A stretch of 8,549 nt of DNA. It comes from CAIVND01 sp035532075. GTDB lineage: Bacteria; Actinomycetota; Acidimicrobiia; Acidimicrobiales; Bog-793. A program made the position numbers and the translations under genes. Below the pieces are notes generated by a model that was not told the DNA's origin, did no database searches, and worked only from the letters and a program-made list of their open reading frames with translations. Below, in pieces: positions 1 to 7,402 of the stretch; within the stretch, counting starts at the first letter, position 1; each line of letters opens with the position of its first letter. The stretch lies in NCBI GenBank assembly GCA_035532075.1, contig DATKRV010000049.1:1-8549 (forward strand), given 5' to 3'.

Positions 1-321
1 CCGATATTCGACAAAGTGAAGGCGCAGGCGACCCAGCTTGCCCAAAAGGCCCAGGAGGCTGGCAAGGCGGGCCAGAGCAAGATCGAGGAGGTCCAGGCTC
101 GAAGGCGGGCCGATGTGATGCTGCGCGATCTTGGTGCGGCCGTCTACGCGGAACGGTCTGGCCGGGCGGACGCCACCACAGCTGCGGACATCGCTCGCAT
201 TCTCACCGAACTCTCTGATTTCGAATCAGAGCACGGTCCAATCGGCAGTCACCCAGCATCCGACCCAGATGATTCCGGGAATCCGCTAGAGACGGCACCG
301 ATTGGAAATTTCACCCTGTGA
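1..321 (+). CDS. Small conserved coiled-coil-like hypothetical protein, 5' end cut by window edge
   Basis: The frame is open from base 1 and ends at TGA 319-321, giving 106 visible codons, so the true start lies outside the window. A GTG at 16 is an internal possibility but no ribosome site is visible before it. The first 35 or so visible residues are rich in Ala, Gln, Lys and Glu with heptad-like spacing, suggesting an amphipathic or coiled-coil helix. A basic stretch (ARRRADVMLRDLGAAVYAE) follows, then a helix, and finally a Pro/Asp/Ser-rich, probably disordered tail. I see no catalytic motif, membrane segment or signal peptide in the visible part. Small soluble actinobacterial proteins of this style are known to me only as hypotheticals, so I assign no function. 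The gene is convergent with the beta-propeller gene. A weak hairpin (362-369 with 376-383) lies downstream without a T-run. Confidence 0.72.
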   Translation, partial: PIFDKVKAQATQLAQKAQEAGKAGQSKIEEVQARRRADVMLRDLGAAVYAERSGRADATTAADIARILTELSDFESEHGPIGSHPASDPDDSGNPLETAPIGNFTL

Positions 322-495
322 CCCATAGAGTTCAATGATCTCGGAGCGCACGTAGCAGCACGGACATTCGGCCCTGAACGTCCATCCTGTGTTGCCGAAT
401 GAGGCGCAGCGATCCGTCGGCGAATCGCGAACGGAACGGTGCACCACGCCGTAACCCGCGAAGCTACCGGTCAGTCGTATGAACCATCGCGAGGT
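322..495. other. Convergent intergenic spacer
   Basis: This 174-bp spacer lies between two convergent genes. It contains overlapping weak inverted repeats: 362-369 with 376-383 (one mismatch), and ATTCGGC 366-372 with GCCGAAT 394-400. Neither is followed by a T-run on either strand. I see no gene in it. Confidence 0.5.
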
Positions 496-498
496 TCA
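480..498 (-). terminator. Hairpin overlapping the propeller stop codon
   Basis: TGAACC (480-485) and GGTTCA (493-498) are a perfect inverted repeat around a seven-base loop. On the minus strand it starts with the TGA stop codon of the propeller gene. There is no U-tract after it, so it would be one of the tail-less hairpins often proposed as terminators in Actinobacteria, or only an RNA 3'-end stabiliser. Confidence 0.35.
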
Positions 499-2157
499 GT
501 TCGCCACTTTCCTGCAGGTCTTCACCGGTTCCATCCTGTGGGTGATGCGAACTTTGTGCACAATGACATCGGTTCGCTTGCCGTGGACGATCTTCATCTC
601 CTTGACGGCAATCTTCCTGCGCACACTGACCCTCTTGCGCACAATGATCCTGTGGTGAGTAACGACGACTTCGCGTCGACCATGGACTGTCTCGACCCTC
701 TTGATGGTGACCGTGCGCGTCTTGACCGAACACAACGTTCGCGTTGGAGCGAGCGTGGTTGTCGTCGCTGGAGCCGATGTTGCCGTGGTAGTCGAGGTAG
801 TCGTGGCCGGAGTGGTCGAAGTGGTTGTGGTCGACGGAGACTCAATCGTAATGCTCTGTGATGTCGTCGCTGACGCGCCACCTTCGTTGCTGACAGTCTG
901 GCCGGTGAAAACTTGGGTCGTCGAGGTCTCAGCAGAGTTCGTGACGGAGAGGGTCGCGGTGTAACTCCCAGCGGATGCGTAGGTGTGGCTCGTCGTCGCC
1001 GATGATGTCGTCACCGATGATCCGTCACCGAAGTTCCAGGCATAAGAGGTGATCGTTCCGACTGGCGTCGTCGAGGCAGACCCGTCGAATCTCGTCGCCG
1101 CTCCCGAGTTGGCGACCGCTGCAGAAAACGACGCCGTCGGTGCCTGGTCTGGTGTGATCGCGATTCCATCCGGATGGGTTCCGACGGTGATCTCCGTTCC
1201 GGCGGTGTTCGTCGCAACGTTGATCGGGGTGACCGAGTTACTGCTGAAGTTTGCGACGTAAGCGGTCTTGCCATCCGGGGTGATCGCGACCGCATACGGT
1301 GCGCTCCCGACACTGATCGCCGTTCCGGCGGTGTTCGTCGCGATGGTGATCGGGGTGACCGAGTTGCTGCTGTAGTTTGCGACGTAAGCGGTCTTGCCAT
1401 CCGGGGTGATCGCGACCGCTATCGGCTCGACCCCGACGCTGATCGCCGTTCCGGCGGTGTTCGTCGCGATGGTGATCGGGGTGACCGAGGCGCTGCGATA
1501 GTTCGCAATGTAGGCGGTCTTGCCGTCCGGGGTGATAGAGATCGCATATGGAGTGGTTCCGACGGTGATCGGTGTTCCGGCTGTATTTGTCGCGAGGGTA
1601 ATCGGAGTGACCTCGGCACTACCGGAGATTGCGACGTAGGCGGTCTTGCCATCCGGTGTGATCGCGATCCCTTCCGGTCCGCTCCCAACAGAGAATGGTG
1701 TTCCGGCTGTATCTGTCGCGAGGGCGATCGGCGTGACGGAGTTGTCGGTGTAGTTCGAGACATAAGCAGTCTTGCCGTCCGGGGTAATCGCGATCGCCTG
1801 CGGGCTGTTCCCAACAGCGATTGGCGTTCCGGCTATATCTGTCGCGAGGGTGATCGGAGTGACACTATTCGAACCGTTGTTCACTACGTAGGCGGTCTTG
1901 CCGTCCGGGGTGATCGCGACCGCAATCGGGTTGGTCCCGACGGTGACTGATGTTCCGGCCGTGTTCGTCGCGAGAGCGATCGGGGAAACGGAGCCACTGC
2001 CGTCGTTGGCAATGTAGGCGGTCCAACCCGATGAACTGGCCGACACGGTCGAGGTGATGGCCAATCCACCAGTACCGGCAAGAACAAGCGCGCCAACAAG
2101 CACCCGAAACCGGTAGGGCTTCATCATCGACAATGAAAGTTGTGTTCGTCGTATCAT
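496..2157 (-). CDS. Secreted seven-bladed YVTN beta-propeller protein with PKD domain and basic C-terminal tail
   Basis: A 553-residue protein, probably exported and surface-associated. Residues 11-40 form a signal peptide: basic MKPYRFR, a hydrophobic core, and likely cleavage after VSA at 40. Residues 45-338 are seven consecutive 42-residue repeats of the type KTAYVANxxxxSVTPIxxAT, each ending in ITPDG, which matches the YVTN propeller family and suffices for a full seven-bladed ring. Residues 339-427 form a PKD domain (AWNFGDGSS, HTYASAGSYTATLSV). Residues 428-474 are a Thr/Ser-rich linker. Residues 475-553 are a Lys/Arg/Val-rich tail with Cys476 and Cys548. There is no LPxTG motif or C-terminal membrane anchor. 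The start at 2157 was chosen because GAGGGA lies nine bases upstream and the signal peptide follows directly; an ATG at 2289 would add 44 residues with no export signal. Such proteins are usually thought to bind ligands or partners at the cell surface; the ligand here is unknown. Confidence 0.93.
   Translation of the reverse strand: MIRRTQLSLSMMKPYRFRVLVGALVLAGTGGLAITSTVSASSSGWTAYIANDGSGSVSPIALATNTAGTSVTVGTNPIAVAITPDGKTAYVVNNGSNSVTPITLATDIAGTPIAVGNSPQAIAITPDGKTAYVSNYTDNSVTPIALATDTAGTPFSVGSGPEGIAITPDGKTAYVAISGSAEVTPITLATNTAGTPITVGTTPYAISITPDGKTAYIANYRSASVTPITIATNTAGTAISVGVEPIAVAITPDGKTAYVANYSSNSVTPITIATNTAGTAISVGSAPYAVAITPDGKTAYVANFSSNSVTPINVATNTAGTEITVGTHPDGIAITPDQAPTASFSAAVANSGAATRFDGSASTTPVGTITSYAWNFGDGSSVTTSSATTSHTYASAGSYTATLSVTNSAETSTTQVFTGQTVSNEGGASATTSQSITIESPSTTTTSTTPATTTSTTTATSAPATTTTLAPTRTLCSVKTRTVTIKRVETVHGRREVVVTHHRIIVRKRVSVRRKIAVKEMKIVHGKRTDVIVHKVRITHRMEPVKTCRKVAN
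1144..2025 (-). repeat. Seven tandem 126-bp coding repeats (propeller blades)
   Basis: The seven blades of the propeller gene are exactly 126 bp (42 codons) each, in unbroken register over 882 bp. All carry the conserved blocks encoding SVTPI or a close variant, and ITPDG at the blade end (ITPDQ in the last). Blades 5 and 6 (residues 213-254 and 255-296) match at 36 of 42 residues by my count, and their DNA shares long identical stretches. This suggests recent duplication or gene conversion. The array is expected to be prone to gain or loss of blades and to short-read assembly errors. Confidence 0.93.
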
Positions 2158-2166
2158 CTCTGAGGC

Positions 2167-2172
2167 TCCCTC
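2167..2172 (-). promoter_or_regulatory. Ribosome binding site that fixes the propeller start
   Basis: On the minus strand GAGGGA lies nine bases before the ATG at 2157. It favours this start over the upstream in-frame ATG at 2289, which would put 44 non-signal residues before the export signal. Confidence 0.65.
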
Positions 2173-2466
2173 TGACAGACGAGGTACCGGGCGTATCACC
2201 CACATGCTGCCCTCGCGGTCGAACGTAACGCGCGACGGGGTACAAATCATCAGGGATAACCCGCATTGTTGGACCGGATTGCTTTGCAATAGACAGACGC
2301 ATCAGCCCGATTACTCGCCATAGGAATCCGATGCCGCGTCGCGTGCGAACTCGCGCCGAAGGAGGACCGATCACGATTTGTCCGCGGGGCTGCCCTGGGT
2401 GATAGCCCTTACAGATCAGGGTTTCCCCCGATGCATCGCGCACTCGGGCCGCTTACGGTGAACACG

Positions 2467-2484
2467 GGTGACGCGGTCGTCACC
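2467..2484 (+). promoter_or_regulatory. Perfect 7-bp hairpin in leader of the DUF5666-like gene
   Basis: GGTGACG-CGGT-CGTCACC is a perfect inverted repeat with a four-base loop, 56 bases before the ATG at 2541. It has no T-run, so it is not a canonical terminator. It could be an operator for a dimeric regulator or a stem in the mRNA leader. Confidence 0.4.
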
Positions 2485-2526
2485 TTCGGTCAGGCTGCAT
2501 CAATTGGCGGCAACCAGTCTTCGGGT

Positions 2527-2533
2527 GAGGAGG
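2527..2533 (+). promoter_or_regulatory. Strong ribosome binding site for the DUF5666-like protein
   Basis: GAGGAGG lies seven bases before the ATG at 2541, an almost full match to the anti-SD complement. It supports that start over the overlapping out-of-frame ATG at 2431. Confidence 0.75.
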
Positions 2534-2540
2534 ATCCAAA

Positions 2541-3635
2541 ATGGCAAATACCTATTTCAAACAAAGCGGTAGCTATCAATCTGCATTCGGTATCACTGTC
2601 CTCTCCGTCGCATTGACCGTCGCACTGGCCGTACCGGCATTTGGCCAGAGCGCGAAGAGTTCACTCTCGCTGAGTGGCACGGTCGAGCGCGTCAACGCCT
2701 CCGGCCACAACTTCGCGATCAAGACCGTTCCCGGAGGTGCGATGGTCACGGTCACAGTTCCTGCTTCGGCGAGGATCTTCTACGTCCTCTCCGGCAGAGC
2801 ACCGGCAATTGGCCCAATTTCAGAACTGAAAGCCGGTGACACGGTGGTCGCCGAGGGCACAATGGCCGGCGGAGGTTTCACGGCGGTAACGATCGACGCA
2901 ACGAATGTGTCGGTGCCAAAACAGGGCGGTCCGACGAACTATGGCTCTGGCATACCCACTTCGGGCATGGGCGGTACCATCACCGGCGTCAACGCGGGCG
3001 CACATTCGTTTACCCTAAAGACCGATATCAGTCCTACCGTGGGAGAGACCGGAAAGACCTACACCGTTCTCACGAACTCCTCGACGACATTCTTGAGCAC
3101 CACGGGCAAGAAGGAGAATTTCGCGGCCCTCAGAGTTGGCGAGCACATTGGGGCTGTCGGATCAACAACGAGCACTGGCTATCTCGCGAGAAATCTCGCC
3201 ATTCGCCTCTCAGGAGGCAGTCCAAAGACCGAGGAGACCACGACAACGGTCAGGTCGGGGAACACAACGGTTAGCGGATCGAACGGCTCCATCAGCGTCG
3301 GGACCAAGCTTCCCGCCGGCTTTCCAAAATCAGTACCGCTACCGGCAGGCTCAACGCTTCTCTCCCAGGTCTCGACTGGATCAAAGTTCTTTGATCTGTG
3401 GTTCGCTGTGGATGGAACCCAGACAGCTGTTTTCAATACCTACAAAAAAGCTCTTGAAAAGGCTGGCTTTTCGATTTCCTCAACGGGAGGCGTCGCCGGC
3501 AGCGCAATGGTGATCGTCTCGCAGGGATCAGCCGCCGGAGCGACGGCGACGGTGATGGCTCATGGAGTCGTCTCGGGCGTTCCTTCGAGCGAGGTCAAAT
3601 CGGGACAGGTCGAACTCGTCCTTGTGGTGACATAG
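2541..3635 (+). CDS. Secreted protein with two DUF5666-like domains and a C-terminal domain
   Basis: A 364-residue exported protein. The ATG at 2541 is preceded by a strong GAGGAGG (2527-2533) at good spacing. Residues 1-36 form a signal peptide (hydrophobic ITVLSVALTVALAVPAFG, cleavage near FGQS); no lipobox cysteine is present. Two related beta-rich domains follow, at about 45-123 and 144-223. Each has a GTxxxVNAxxHxF opening, a TVxVP or YTVLT strand, a threonine-rich turn, and an L(K/R)xG(D/E) motif before the last strands, the pattern of DUF5666, a probable OB-like fold. After a Thr/Ser linker (224-252), residues 257-364 begin PAGFPKSVPLPAG and contain an alpha/beta segment around FNTYKKALEKAGFSI. 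This resembles a domain I recall from actinobacterial secreted proteins but cannot name. Function is unknown; an envelope role is inferred from export. It is divergent from the propeller gene and convergent with the LuxR gene. Confidence 0.9.
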   Translation: MANTYFKQSGSYQSAFGITVLSVALTVALAVPAFGQSAKSSLSLSGTVERVNASGHNFAIKTVPGGAMVTVTVPASARIFYVLSGRAPAIGPISELKAGDTVVAEGTMAGGGFTAVTIDATNVSVPKQGGPTNYGSGIPTSGMGGTITGVNAGAHSFTLKTDISPTVGETGKTYTVLTNSSTTFLSTTGKKENFAALRVGEHIGAVGSTTSTGYLARNLAIRLSGGSPKTEETTTTVRSGNTTVSGSNGSISVGTKLPAGFPKSVPLPAGSTLLSQVSTGSKFFDLWFAVDGTQTAVFNTYKKALEKAGFSISSTGGVAGSAMVIVSQGSAAGATATVMAHGVVSGVPSSEVKSGQVELVLVVT

Positions 3636-3636
3636 C

Positions 3637-3654
3637 CGTCGGTGCCGACCGATG
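3637..3654 (+). terminator. Hairpin just after the DUF5666-like gene stop
   Basis: CGTCGGT-GCCG-ACCGATG can form a seven-pair stem (one G-U) with a four-base loop, starting two bases after the stop codon at 3633-3635. There is no U-tract, so this is a possible tail-less terminator only. The convergent LuxR gene ends 85 bases further on. Confidence 0.3.
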
Positions 3655-3738
3655 TACGTGGTGCTTTGAGGTCACTCCGTCATTGATGTCACTTGGGTTC
3701 CCGACAGGGCCGCGCGTTCGCAAAAAGTCGATGGTGAC

Positions 3739-6501
3739 TCAGAACTGACGGCCGATGAGCGCCCGGCGGGAGGAGATTCCGAGCTTCTGGAAGACACGCC
3801 CGAGGTGATGTTCAACGGTCTTGACCGAGAGATACATCGACGCCGCAATCTCCGCATTGCTGCGGCCCAGGGCGGCGAGTTCGGCGATCTGGGCCTCGCG
3901 GGCAGTAAGCGAGGTTGATGCAGGAACCGGACGCGGGTGCCGCCCTCCCGATGCGAGGAGTTCACCGAGCGCGATCCGGGCGACGCGGAGTGAATCAGAT
4001 GACTCGGCGAGTGCAACTGCCTCACGCAGAGGAATGCGCGCCTCAAGTGCACGCCGCGTGCGCCGGAGATGCGAGCCATAGGCGAGGAGCGCCTCCGCGA
4101 GAAAGATCGGCAAACCCGCCGCTCGATACGCCGCAATTGCCTCATCGAAGAGCGCGTCAGCATCTTCGGAGTATCGGCGCGCGGCGAGAATCCGTGCTTG
4201 TCCAAGGGCTAGCGCAGCGCACGGCCAGCGAAGTTCGAGGCTTGATGCCAGCGTCGCAACCGAATCCACGAGCGACTCCGCGGACGCGATCTGCCCTGCA
4301 CGCACATGCGCCTCGAATGCGGTGGGCCACCACAGAGCGATCAATGGATGATTGAGACCTGTTGATTCAGCGATCGAATGGGCGTCGAGCATCTTCGCCG
4401 ACGCATCTTCGGGATGACCGGCATCCAACAGGAGCCGAGCCTCGAGTACGTCCGTCCAGATCGCAACGATCGCGCCGTAACCTCGTGGCACACTTGCGAC
4501 GTAACTTCGCAGCGACGCGAGATAACCTGCAGCCTCGACTTGGCGATCAAGTTCAACCAGGAGCGCTGCTCTTGCAAGATCATGCCAAGGCGCCATCGGG
4601 TAACTCGTTAGCGCGTACACTCGTTCAACGAGATCGAGCGCGTCGCGAACGCGTCCGAGACGATGCAAGTTGTCCGCGCGCGAGATCGCCAAAGTTGCCA
4701 TCATCAGCGGCGAGCCGTTGCTTTGCGCGCGGGAGTATTCGATATCGAAGACCCTCTCCGACTCCTCGTAGCGCTCGAGGATCTTCATTGCGGACTGGAG
4801 ATGAAAGGCGATCGCCCACCGGGAGGCGGGGTCGACGACAAGGGTATTCTGGCTCCACGCGCTGAACGCCGAGTCGATCGCGTCAACCTTTGAACGATCG
4901 CCTGACATTAGACGCACATACGCATGCAACAGCGAGCATGTCGCATATTCCGGACTTGATTTTGGCAGCAGTTCGAGCGCTCTCCGGGAGATCTGGCTGC
5001 TCCAGTGAATCGGCGACGTCACAAGACATGTCGACACTGCTTGAATGAGTACGCGACCTTCAGCCATCGGATCCGCAATGCTTGCAGCCGCCGCATCTTC
5101 AAAAAGTCGTTGTGCGACCCCAGGCCGATTGTCGACAAAACTTGCCTGCGCGAGCAGGCGAAGGGCCTCGGACCGCATCGCCGCGTTCACTGAAAGACCA
5201 GCGAGGATCTCCTTGCATATCGCTGACGCCTCACCGGTTTGGGTAAGCGCAACGAGCGCCTTGGCATACGCGAGACGGAGCACGACCGATGCTCGTTGTC
5301 CCGAGAGTTCAATCGCCTGAAATAGATGCTTGGCAGAGGATTGAAATGCTCCTTGGAGCGACGCGCTTTGACCGGCGCGTGTCGAAACTTCAATCGCCAG
5401 CGGATCGCCGACGAGAGATCCGGCATACGCGTGTTCTGCCGCCTCTGCGTCAGAGGTGCCGAATTCAACCAAGAGGCGAAATGCACGCGCATGAAGCTCT
5501 CCTCGGGTCGATGCTGCGACAGACTCAAGGAGACTCTGCGCAAAGAGCGGATGTACAAATCGTGACCAGCCGCCACCAAGATCCGATAGCAGACCTGCCT
5601 GGATGAGTCGGTCATGTACCGAGGCGTTCATGGAGCCGTCGAGTTGAGCGAGCCGCGTTGCAAGGGTGTGACGAAAACGCACACCGAAAATCGCCGCAGC
5701 GCGGGCGTAGGCAACCGCCTCATCTCCAAGTCCTGTGAAGCGCTCGAGAAGGAACCGCAGGCCATCGGTGCCCGCAAACGAGAGTGAATCGACCGAAGAT
5801 CCGAGGTTAAGTGCCTCTGCTGCAGTTTTGATGAGTAGGGGGGTCCCGGCGGTACCGCGCCAGATCTGCTCGGACTCTTCCTCCGTTGGTTCACGCTGGA
5901 GAAACTGGGATGCGAGGAGCGTGCTTGAAGTTTTACTAAGTGGCGATACCGTTATGACCTTGGCATTGGCCGTCGCGATCAGGTCCTCGACGAGCTTTCT
6001 TGCGTCGTCGGGCTCAGGGCGCAGTGTACCGAGAACAAGCACGGGAAGCTTGGAAATTCGTCGGCACAGATAACCGAGTATCTCGAGCGAGTCACCGTCA
6101 GACCAATGGAGATCATCGAGCGCGATCAGCACTGGTTCCGCGGCACAGGTCTTCTCCAGCCATGCCATTGTTCGATAAAAGCGCGACGAGGCAGGCTCAA
6201 AGGCGTCCACATTCGCCACCTGCCCAATTGCGTCAACACCGCCGAGCATGCTGATCGCGCGATCGAGTAGACCAAACGGGATCGTCGACTCCATCGGACT
6301 CGCCACTGCATGTCCAACAAGAAGTCCGTCGCCTCGCCATCGGTCCAAGAGCCAATCGAGCAGAGCGGTCTTACCCATACCCGCAGGGGCCGAGATAAAG
6401 ACGCAACGTCCGCGCCCCAATCTCGCCTCTCCAACCGCGATGTTCAAGAGTTCCTGGGATATCTCCCGTTCAAGTAGAGGTGTGACCGAAGAGGCGTCCA
6501 T
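3739..6501 (-). CDS. Large ATPase/LuxR-family transcriptional regulator (LAL-like)
   Basis: A 920-residue cytoplasmic regulator of the kind described as LAL (large ATP-binding LuxR) or AAA-ATPase LuxR proteins. Residues 37-46 carry a Walker A motif, SAPAGMGKTA, with Ala38 in place of the first glycine, as is common in this family. VLIALDDLHW (124-133) is Walker B with Asp129-Asp130, and GTLRPEP (158-164) fits the sensor region. FVHPLFAQSLLESV near 316-329 is the family's conserved segment after the ATPase. About 330-850 is Ala/Leu-rich helical sequence, TPR-like. Residues 865-920 are a LuxR helix-turn-helix (LTAREAQIAELAALGRSNAEIA, SVKTVEHHLGRVFQKLGISSRR). The length is typical. In the family, ATP and ligand binding by the N-terminal region control DNA binding. 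The ATG at 6501 has an AGGGAG 15 bases upstream, a long spacing, so the start is slightly uncertain. It stands alone, with no partner gene. Confidence 0.94.
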   Translation of the reverse strand: MDASSVTPLLEREISQELLNIAVGEARLGRGRCVFISAPAGMGKTALLDWLLDRWRGDGLLVGHAVASPMESTIPFGLLDRAISMLGGVDAIGQVANVDAFEPASSRFYRTMAWLEKTCAAEPVLIALDDLHWSDGDSLEILGYLCRRISKLPVLVLGTLRPEPDDARKLVEDLIATANAKVITVSPLSKTSSTLLASQFLQREPTEEESEQIWRGTAGTPLLIKTAAEALNLGSSVDSLSFAGTDGLRFLLERFTGLGDEAVAYARAAAIFGVRFRHTLATRLAQLDGSMNASVHDRLIQAGLLSDLGGGWSRFVHPLFAQSLLESVAASTRGELHARAFRLLVEFGTSDAEAAEHAYAGSLVGDPLAIEVSTRAGQSASLQGAFQSSAKHLFQAIELSGQRASVVLRLAYAKALVALTQTGEASAICKEILAGLSVNAAMRSEALRLLAQASFVDNRPGVAQRLFEDAAAASIADPMAEGRVLIQAVSTCLVTSPIHWSSQISRRALELLPKSSPEYATCSLLHAYVRLMSGDRSKVDAIDSAFSAWSQNTLVVDPASRWAIAFHLQSAMKILERYEESERVFDIEYSRAQSNGSPLMMATLAISRADNLHRLGRVRDALDLVERVYALTSYPMAPWHDLARAALLVELDRQVEAAGYLASLRSYVASVPRGYGAIVAIWTDVLEARLLLDAGHPEDASAKMLDAHSIAESTGLNHPLIALWWPTAFEAHVRAGQIASAESLVDSVATLASSLELRWPCAALALGQARILAARRYSEDADALFDEAIAAYRAAGLPIFLAEALLAYGSHLRRTRRALEARIPLREAVALAESSDSLRVARIALGELLASGGRHPRPVPASTSLTAREAQIAELAALGRSNAEIAASMYLSVKTVEHHLGRVFQKLGISSRRALIGRQF

Positions 6502-6826
6502 ATCAATCGCGCTTCGCTCCCTGTCAGAGGCTCTCTGCCGAAGATACTCTCTGTCTTGGCCACCAACGGATCACGCGGTCGATTGCCTCTCCCCTGTCGT
6601 ACCAGCTGCGATGGATTTGCAGCGGACACCTGCCCAAGACGCTGCCTGCGGAGGACCGACCCAGATGGCGCGTTCGACGGGCGCTCGGGAGGTGAGGCCC
6701 GCGCTGGCGGCCTGTTTTTCTCTGGCACTGTCATCTGCACCGTAGGCCATCTATTTAGTTCTTCCGCTCCGACCCGGGTAGCCCGAACCGACTGCCCACA
6801 ATCGCCCGAGTACAAGCGAGCGCTCT

Positions 6827-7351
6827 TTGCCCCGGGGTTTACAACCTGAGCGGGAAGGAACTGGTATTGCTCTCGGTCCGGTTCTGCCGCTACCGCTTCG
6901 TCAGCACGACGTGAGCCTCTCAAGCGGGTTCCTCCTGAGGAAGGTGGCCGACATCGGAGACGACGACATCACTTTGGAGACGATGGCTCAGCGGATTGGT
7001 CCGTTCGCGACGGCCGCGGTTGTTGGCGTAGGTGACTGGACCGAGCTCTACAACATCGCGAACCGCGCAACCCCGGATCATGATGCACACCCGACCTGAT
7101 TCGTGTTCGAGTCGTACATTGACCACGACCACCAAATGAAACGCTTCCGGCCCCGCGCCTCGAAGTCGGAGACGCTCGGGTACGCCACGATGGATGTCGT
7201 CCAGCTTGTCGCAGTACGTGGAGCGCAGGCATTGTTGAAATTCAGGCTCTTCGTTCAGCTTCTCCGGTATGTCGACGCGTGGTGGAGGTTGATGAAGGTG
7301 CAGATGCTCGCTGCGCGGACGGAGGCCATTCCGTCCATTGACCCGTCGTAA
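6827..7351 (+). pseudogene. Possible remnant of a protein-coding gene, split by an in-frame TGA
   Basis: This plus frame has 175 codons with one internal stop (TGA, 7097-7099), 90 codons before it and 83 after, ending at TAA 7349-7351. The residue mix is protein-like from about 6911 onward (for example VADIGDDDITLETMAQRIG, then DAWWRLMKVQMLAART), and codon third positions are G or C more often than not. No ribosome site precedes the TTG at 6827 and I recognise no family. The complementary minus frame is open too, so this may be an artefact of base composition or the antisense of a decayed minus-strand gene. Treat as weak. Confidence 0.18.
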
Positions 7352-7402
7352 CTGACAGCACCTGGCACAAATGCAAACCAGGAGATGGCGAATTACCGAG
7401 GG

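Larger units (their letters stand above)
2158..2540. promoter_or_regulatory. Divergent intergenic region between the two secreted-protein genes
   Basis: This 383-bp spacer must hold the promoters of both divergent genes. I cannot point to a convincing -35/-10 pair for either. Visible structure includes a 13-bp palindrome ATTGC-TTT-GCAAT (2278-2290), a perfect 7-bp-arm hairpin (2467-2484), and a GC-rich block around 2382-2427 that can fold in more than one way (CCCTG with CAGGG, TGAT with ATCA). The long leader on the plus side could be a structured RNA, but it did not match the c-di-AMP, c-di-GMP, TPP or SAM riboswitch consensus elements I could recall. I see no convincing gene here. Confidence 0.5.

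Noticed and set aside
1174..1950. A 258-codon plus-strand open frame across the propeller gene
   Set aside because: It is the antisense shadow of the 126-bp blade repeats; its own translation is a low-complexity Arg/Asp/Gly repeat and the minus frame explains the sequence fully.
1144..2025. CRISPR array, because of regular repeats
   Set aside because: The repeats are 126 bp, in frame, with no unique spacers, and encode propeller blades.
2158..2289. N-terminal extension of the propeller protein to an ATG at 2289
   Set aside because: It adds 44 residues before the signal peptide, whereas the ATG at 2157 has a GAGGGA at nine bases and places the export signal near the N-terminus.
2340..2530. 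Known riboswitch (c-di-AMP, c-di-GMP, TPP, SAM) in the leader of the DUF5666-like gene
   Set aside because: The short motif GGCAACC occurs near 2508, but the conserved cores I know for these classes are absent.
6444..6923. A minus-strand 159-codon open frame upstream of the LuxR gene
   Set aside because: It overlaps the start of the LuxR gene in another frame, is Arg/Pro/Ser-rich and resembles no known protein.
7097..7099. Selenocysteine or programmed readthrough at the in-frame TGA
   Set aside because: No recognisable family, no selenoprotein neighbours and no obvious SECIS-like hairpin immediately after it; a chance stop or decayed gene is simpler.
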